Assembly: GCF_000379725.1 (NCBI RefSeq)
Contig: NZ_KB903628.1
Coordinates: forward strand, 1-64,000
Reading direction: 5' to 3'
Source: Cytophaga aurantiaca DSM 3654
GTDB lineage: Bacteria; Bacteroidota; Bacteroidia; Cytophagales; Cytophagaceae
Length of the DNA: 64,000 bases
This document shows positions 61,509-64,000 of this stretch, one piece after another. The stretch's first letter is position 1, and each line of letters opens with the position of its first letter. Both the position numbers and the translations under genes were made by a program. Under the pieces are notes generated by a model, which worked only from the letters and a program-made list of their open reading frames with translations, ran no database searches and was not told the DNA's origin.

Positions 61509-61537
61509 ACTAAATTTTCTTGAATGACTGGTAAAAA

Positions 61538-62503
61538 TTATAGGCGGATCTCAATACTTAAACTCGATACATAATCCCTGGATAGTCCGTCAGGATTGTG
61601 ATCGCGATTGATTAGTTTCAATCCAAACATTCCTTTAATTGCAACAGATGTTGAAAACCGATAACCAAATCCTGTCAGTGCTGTGATTGCCGCGCCTGTA
61701 GTTCCATCTACTTTTACTCTAAAATTACTCTGTGCAGTACCTCTTGATACTTCATCTCTTGTAAGGCGATAGATTGTCAGCAAGCCAACATACGCGTTCC
61801 ATTTTGTTGAACGGAAATTGCGCTCAACCCGAAACATCACATCTTTACCACGCTGAAGGTTCCATGAAACCGGATATTCAAGAGCAGTAGAAAACTGTTC
61901 ACTTGTCGTCCACTCAGACCAACGGAACTGACTGCCGTTTTTATTCAACGCCTGCTGATAGCCTGCAGCCAGAAGCCACTTGCGTGTTATAAAAGAAACA
62001 CCGGCCACAATATCATAGGTACCTAAACTTGTTTGATAATACATCGGTAATGGACGTGCGCGATTGTCCACGACTTCCTTATCCGAATTATTACCGGGAA
62101 GTTTACCTCCTAAGGTTCCCAGTAATTGATAATTGCTTTTAGAAAGAATTGTATGCGTATAGGAATACGATATATCGGCCAGGCCATTGGTATTGGCAAG
62201 AGCACCGGATACAAAGGTATACGGTAGTTTAAACTGAACGGATCCGCGTTTGCCGATGCCAATATTGATATCTGCCAACGATGTAAGAATAACATCGTTG
62301 AATTTTGTAACACCGACATATTGCAGCAATTCTATCGAACGCAGTTTCACTGTTGTTTTTGAGCCGAAGCTCTGATTGGGGCGCATGGCACCCATGGTAC
62401 AGAAACCGGCATCGCTGCAGCCTTGGCCCAGTACGATCGTATTCAGGAATAAAAAAACGGCCACTGAAAAAAGCACGTTTTTAAAACGATAAAATTGCAT
62501 CAT
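61538..62503 (-). CDS. Exported outer-membrane barrel-type protein with CSDAGFCTMG motif
   Basis: A 321-residue protein with a signal peptide (about 1-27) and, right behind it, a Cys motif CSDAGFCTMGAM that may form a disulfide. The rest alternates in barrel fashion (GSVQFKLPYTFVSG, YNAYVGLLTIYRLTR-type strands) and ends with an aromatic/Leu strand, SLSIEIRL. It should be an outer-membrane protein, perhaps a transporter. The function is unknown. It lies 29 bases ahead of the CHAT-protein gene on the same strand. Confidence 0.75.
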   Translation of the reverse strand: MMQFYRFKNVLFSVAVFLFLNTIVLGQGCSDAGFCTMGAMRPNQSFGSKTTVKLRSIELLQYVGVTKFNDVILTSLADINIGIGKRGSVQFKLPYTFVSGALANTNGLADISYSYTHTILSKSNYQLLGTLGGKLPGNNSDKEVVDNRARPLPMYYQTSLGTYDIVAGVSFITRKWLLAAGYQQALNKNGSQFRWSEWTTSEQFSTALEYPVSWNLQRGKDVMFRVERNFRSTKWNAYVGLLTIYRLTRDEVSRGTAQSNFRVKVDGTTGAAITALTGFGYRFSTSVAIKGMFGLKLINRDHNPDGLSRDYVSSLSIEIRL

Positions 62504-62729
62504 ATATTGAAAAACTTATTCTTCTAAACTACTAAAAAATAGGCGCTTGGACAATATTATTCAAAGCACCTGTATACCTGATTTTATTTCAACTTATTAT
62601 ATTTCAGACCAAGGCTTAAAATAATCACGTAAAACAGGACTTCGTGCTTCAAATTGTTGATTTATATTCGCTCATATGCTTGGGATTTAGCACAATTGAA
62701 CCAATATTTGTAGATAAATTAATTGTATT

Positions 62730-63650
62730 ATGAGCTTATTAGTAGTTGGTTCGGTTGCTTTCGATGCAATTGAAACGCCTTTCGGCAAAACAGATAAAAT
62801 TTTAGGTGGAGCTGCTACCTACATCAGTTTAGCTTCTTCGTATTTCAATCCAAAAATCAACCTTGTGGGTGTTGTGGGTTCTGACTTTCCGGCTTCGGAT
62901 ATCAGTATGCTTCAATCACATTCGATCAATACTGAAGGTTTACAGATCAAAGAAAATGAAAAAACATTTTTCTGGTCAGGTAGATACCACAACGATATGA
63001 ACACGCGTGATACGCTGGTTACAGAATTGAACGTATTAGGAACATTCGATCCTGTAATTCCTGAATCATACCAGGACTGCGAATATTTAATGCTTGGTAA
63101 CCTTGCACCTTCTGTGCAACGCACAGTAATTGAGCGTTTGAAAAAACGTCCGAAGTTGATCGTAATGGATACGATGAATTTCTGGATGGATATTGCAATG
63201 GACGATCTGAAACAAACATTGGCATTGGTTGATGTATTGTCGATCAACGATGAAGAAGCACGCCAGCTTTCAGGTGAATACTCGCTTGTAAAGGCAGCAC
63301 GTAAAATTATCGCAATGGGTCCGAAAGCCTTGATCATTAAAAAAGGCGAACACGGCGCCTTGTTATTCAACAGTCATCAGGTATTCTTTGCACCGGCTTT
63401 ACCATTGGAAGATGTATTCGATCCGACAGGTGCAGGTGATACGTTTGCAGGTGGCTTCATTGGTTTCATTGCAAGCACAAAAGATACGTCTTTCGAAAAT
63501 ATGAAACGCGCTATTATCTACGGATCAGCAATGGCTTCGTTCTGCGTTGAGAAATTCGGAACAGAACGTATTGTAGGTTTGAATAAAAAAGAATTGGAAG
63601 AACGATTACAGGAATTTGTAGATCTGGTTCAATTCGAAATTCATTTATAA
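62730..63650 (+). CDS. PfkB-family carbohydrate/nucleoside kinase
   Basis: A 306-residue cytosolic kinase of the ribokinase fold. The C-terminal signature DPTGAGDTFAGGFIGF holds the anion hole and catalytic Asp. The N-terminal Gly pair is in KILGGAATYISLASSYF, and VDVLSINDEEARQLSG is the usual inner motif. The lid and the start (MSLLVVGSVAFDAIETPFG) resemble the adenosine-kinase/sugar-kinase branch of Bacteroidota, but the substrate cannot be fixed. An AATATTTG box lies about 30 bases before the ATG. It is a single gene with a terminator. Confidence 0.88.
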   Translation: MSLLVVGSVAFDAIETPFGKTDKILGGAATYISLASSYFNPKINLVGVVGSDFPASDISMLQSHSINTEGLQIKENEKTFFWSGRYHNDMNTRDTLVTELNVLGTFDPVIPESYQDCEYLMLGNLAPSVQRTVIERLKKRPKLIVMDTMNFWMDIAMDDLKQTLALVDVLSINDEEARQLSGEYSLVKAARKIIAMGPKALIIKKGEHGALLFNSHQVFFAPALPLEDVFDPTGAGDTFAGGFIGFIASTKDTSFENMKRAIIYGSAMASFCVEKFGTERIVGLNKKELEERLQEFVDLVQFEIHL

Positions 63651-63657
63651 AATTTTC

Positions 63658-63687
63658 AAATCAGCCTTCGAGAGAAGGCTGATTTGT
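63658..63687 (+). terminator. Terminator of the PfkB-family gene
   Basis: AAATCAGCCTTC (63658-63669) pairs with GAAGGCTGATTT (63674-63685) around GAGA. The T-run is short. Confidence 0.75.
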
Positions 63688-63711
63688 TATGTGTAATTCA
63701 AAAAATAAGCA

Positions 63712-63745
63712 ATTCGTCGGACCACAAAAAAGTGGTCTGACGAAT
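63712..63745. repeat. Palindromic repeat, second identical copy of the 43906 unit
   Basis: The 14-base arms around six A are identical to the unit at 43906-43939, including the single G-T mismatch. It lies 25 bases behind the PfkB terminator. Confidence 0.75.
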
Positions 63746-63860
63746 GTTCACAATCCATCCGTCACATAAAGCCAACGGATTAATGGATTTATCCAGGCAT
63801 CTATACCATTACCTGCTACACAAACGTTTAGTAAAAACAGATCACAATCAGCATCACTAC

Positions 63861-64000
63861 ATGAACAAATTCATTCCATTTGCATTTATTCTGTTTGCAC
63901 TTTTAGTAGTGGAATCATGCCGTTCTGTAAAACCAAAGGCTCCGGCTGAAGCTTATCAAACCCTGGAATACAAGGCACCGGTATCTCATATTGTCGTACC
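63861..64000 (+). CDS. Lipoprotein, N-terminal part (cut by window edge), possibly DUF4403
   Basis: From the ATG at 63861 the frame is open to the window end (46 codons). It has a signal peptide with the lipobox ESC at about residues 18-20, then RSVKPKAPAEAYQTLEYKAPVSHIVV. The YKAPVSHIVVP pattern resembles the start of DUF4403 proteins, but too little is visible for certainty. Confidence 0.6.
   Translation, partial: MNKFIPFAFILFALLVVESCRSVKPKAPAEAYQTLEYKAPVSHIVV

Overview
The window reads as a chromosomal segment of a Bacteroidota bacterium of the Cytophagales type, most likely Cytophaga or a close relative. Several signs point there. The GC content is moderate to low. Exported proteins carry MKK-type signal peptides, and lipoproteins show a Cys followed by Lys or Ser. 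There are TonB-dependent receptors with carboxypeptidase-like N-terminal domains. The gliding gene gldH lies directly behind ricT. Promoters fit the Bacteroidota pattern TTG or TTTG, about 19 bases, then TAnnTTTG. Shine-Dalgarno sequences are almost absent. The species is inferred, not proven.

Layout, 1-24 kb. The left edge cuts an IS110-type transposase. Next come an Ldh-family dehydrogenase, a DUF4139 protein, a small lipoprotein and a 7TM-DISM sensor histidine kinase facing a PEBP-family protein. An AT-rich HEPN-domain gene follows; beside it lie a decayed copy of the 3' end of the ppx-like gene, an OmpA-like protein and the intact Ppx/GppA gene. After an M42 peptidase and a TauE/SafE permease there is an IS200/RAYT-like transposase framed by two inverted pairs of REP-like units. 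A membrane protein and an MsbA-type ABC exporter follow. A four-gene minus-strand operon (DUF4856 lipoprotein, imelysin lipoprotein, HTTM membrane protein, TonB receptor) looks like a metal, probably iron, uptake unit. It starts at a near-perfect promoter overlapped by two 20-base direct repeats.

Layout, 22-44 kb. This part is mostly housekeeping: a short alpha-glucan phosphorylase homologue without the PLP lysine, a large DUF2723 membrane protein, rlmB, two uncharacterised membrane proteins, a beta-carbonic anhydrase, an RCC1/Sel1 repeat protein, an ArsR regulator coupled to a GapN-type dehydrogenase, mannose-1-phosphate guanylyltransferase, an LprI-like protein, kdsD, recQ and purD. Behind purD is a clear tandem duplication: two paralogous outer-membrane barrel genes, with a second copy of the purD 3' end between them.

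Layout, 44-64 kb. A tight plus-strand run holds ricT, gldH, a DUF4919 gene, a DUF1624 membrane acyltransferase, a striking fusion of a periplasmic binding protein-like domain to a pentameric ligand-gated ion channel, and a rhomboid protease. Then come an SMR transporter, a TonB receptor paired with a beta-helix lipoprotein, a DUF2490/PepSY-like/EamA operon, a secreted TPR-CHAT protein between two exported proteins, a PfkB kinase and the start of a lipoprotein gene.

Several families of intergenic palindromes and word-like repeats are scattered through the window. No tRNA, rRNA or CRISPR array was seen. The most interesting items are the binding-protein/ion-channel fusion, the RAYT element with its REP units, the two gene-tail duplication scars, the HEPN gene and the repeat families.
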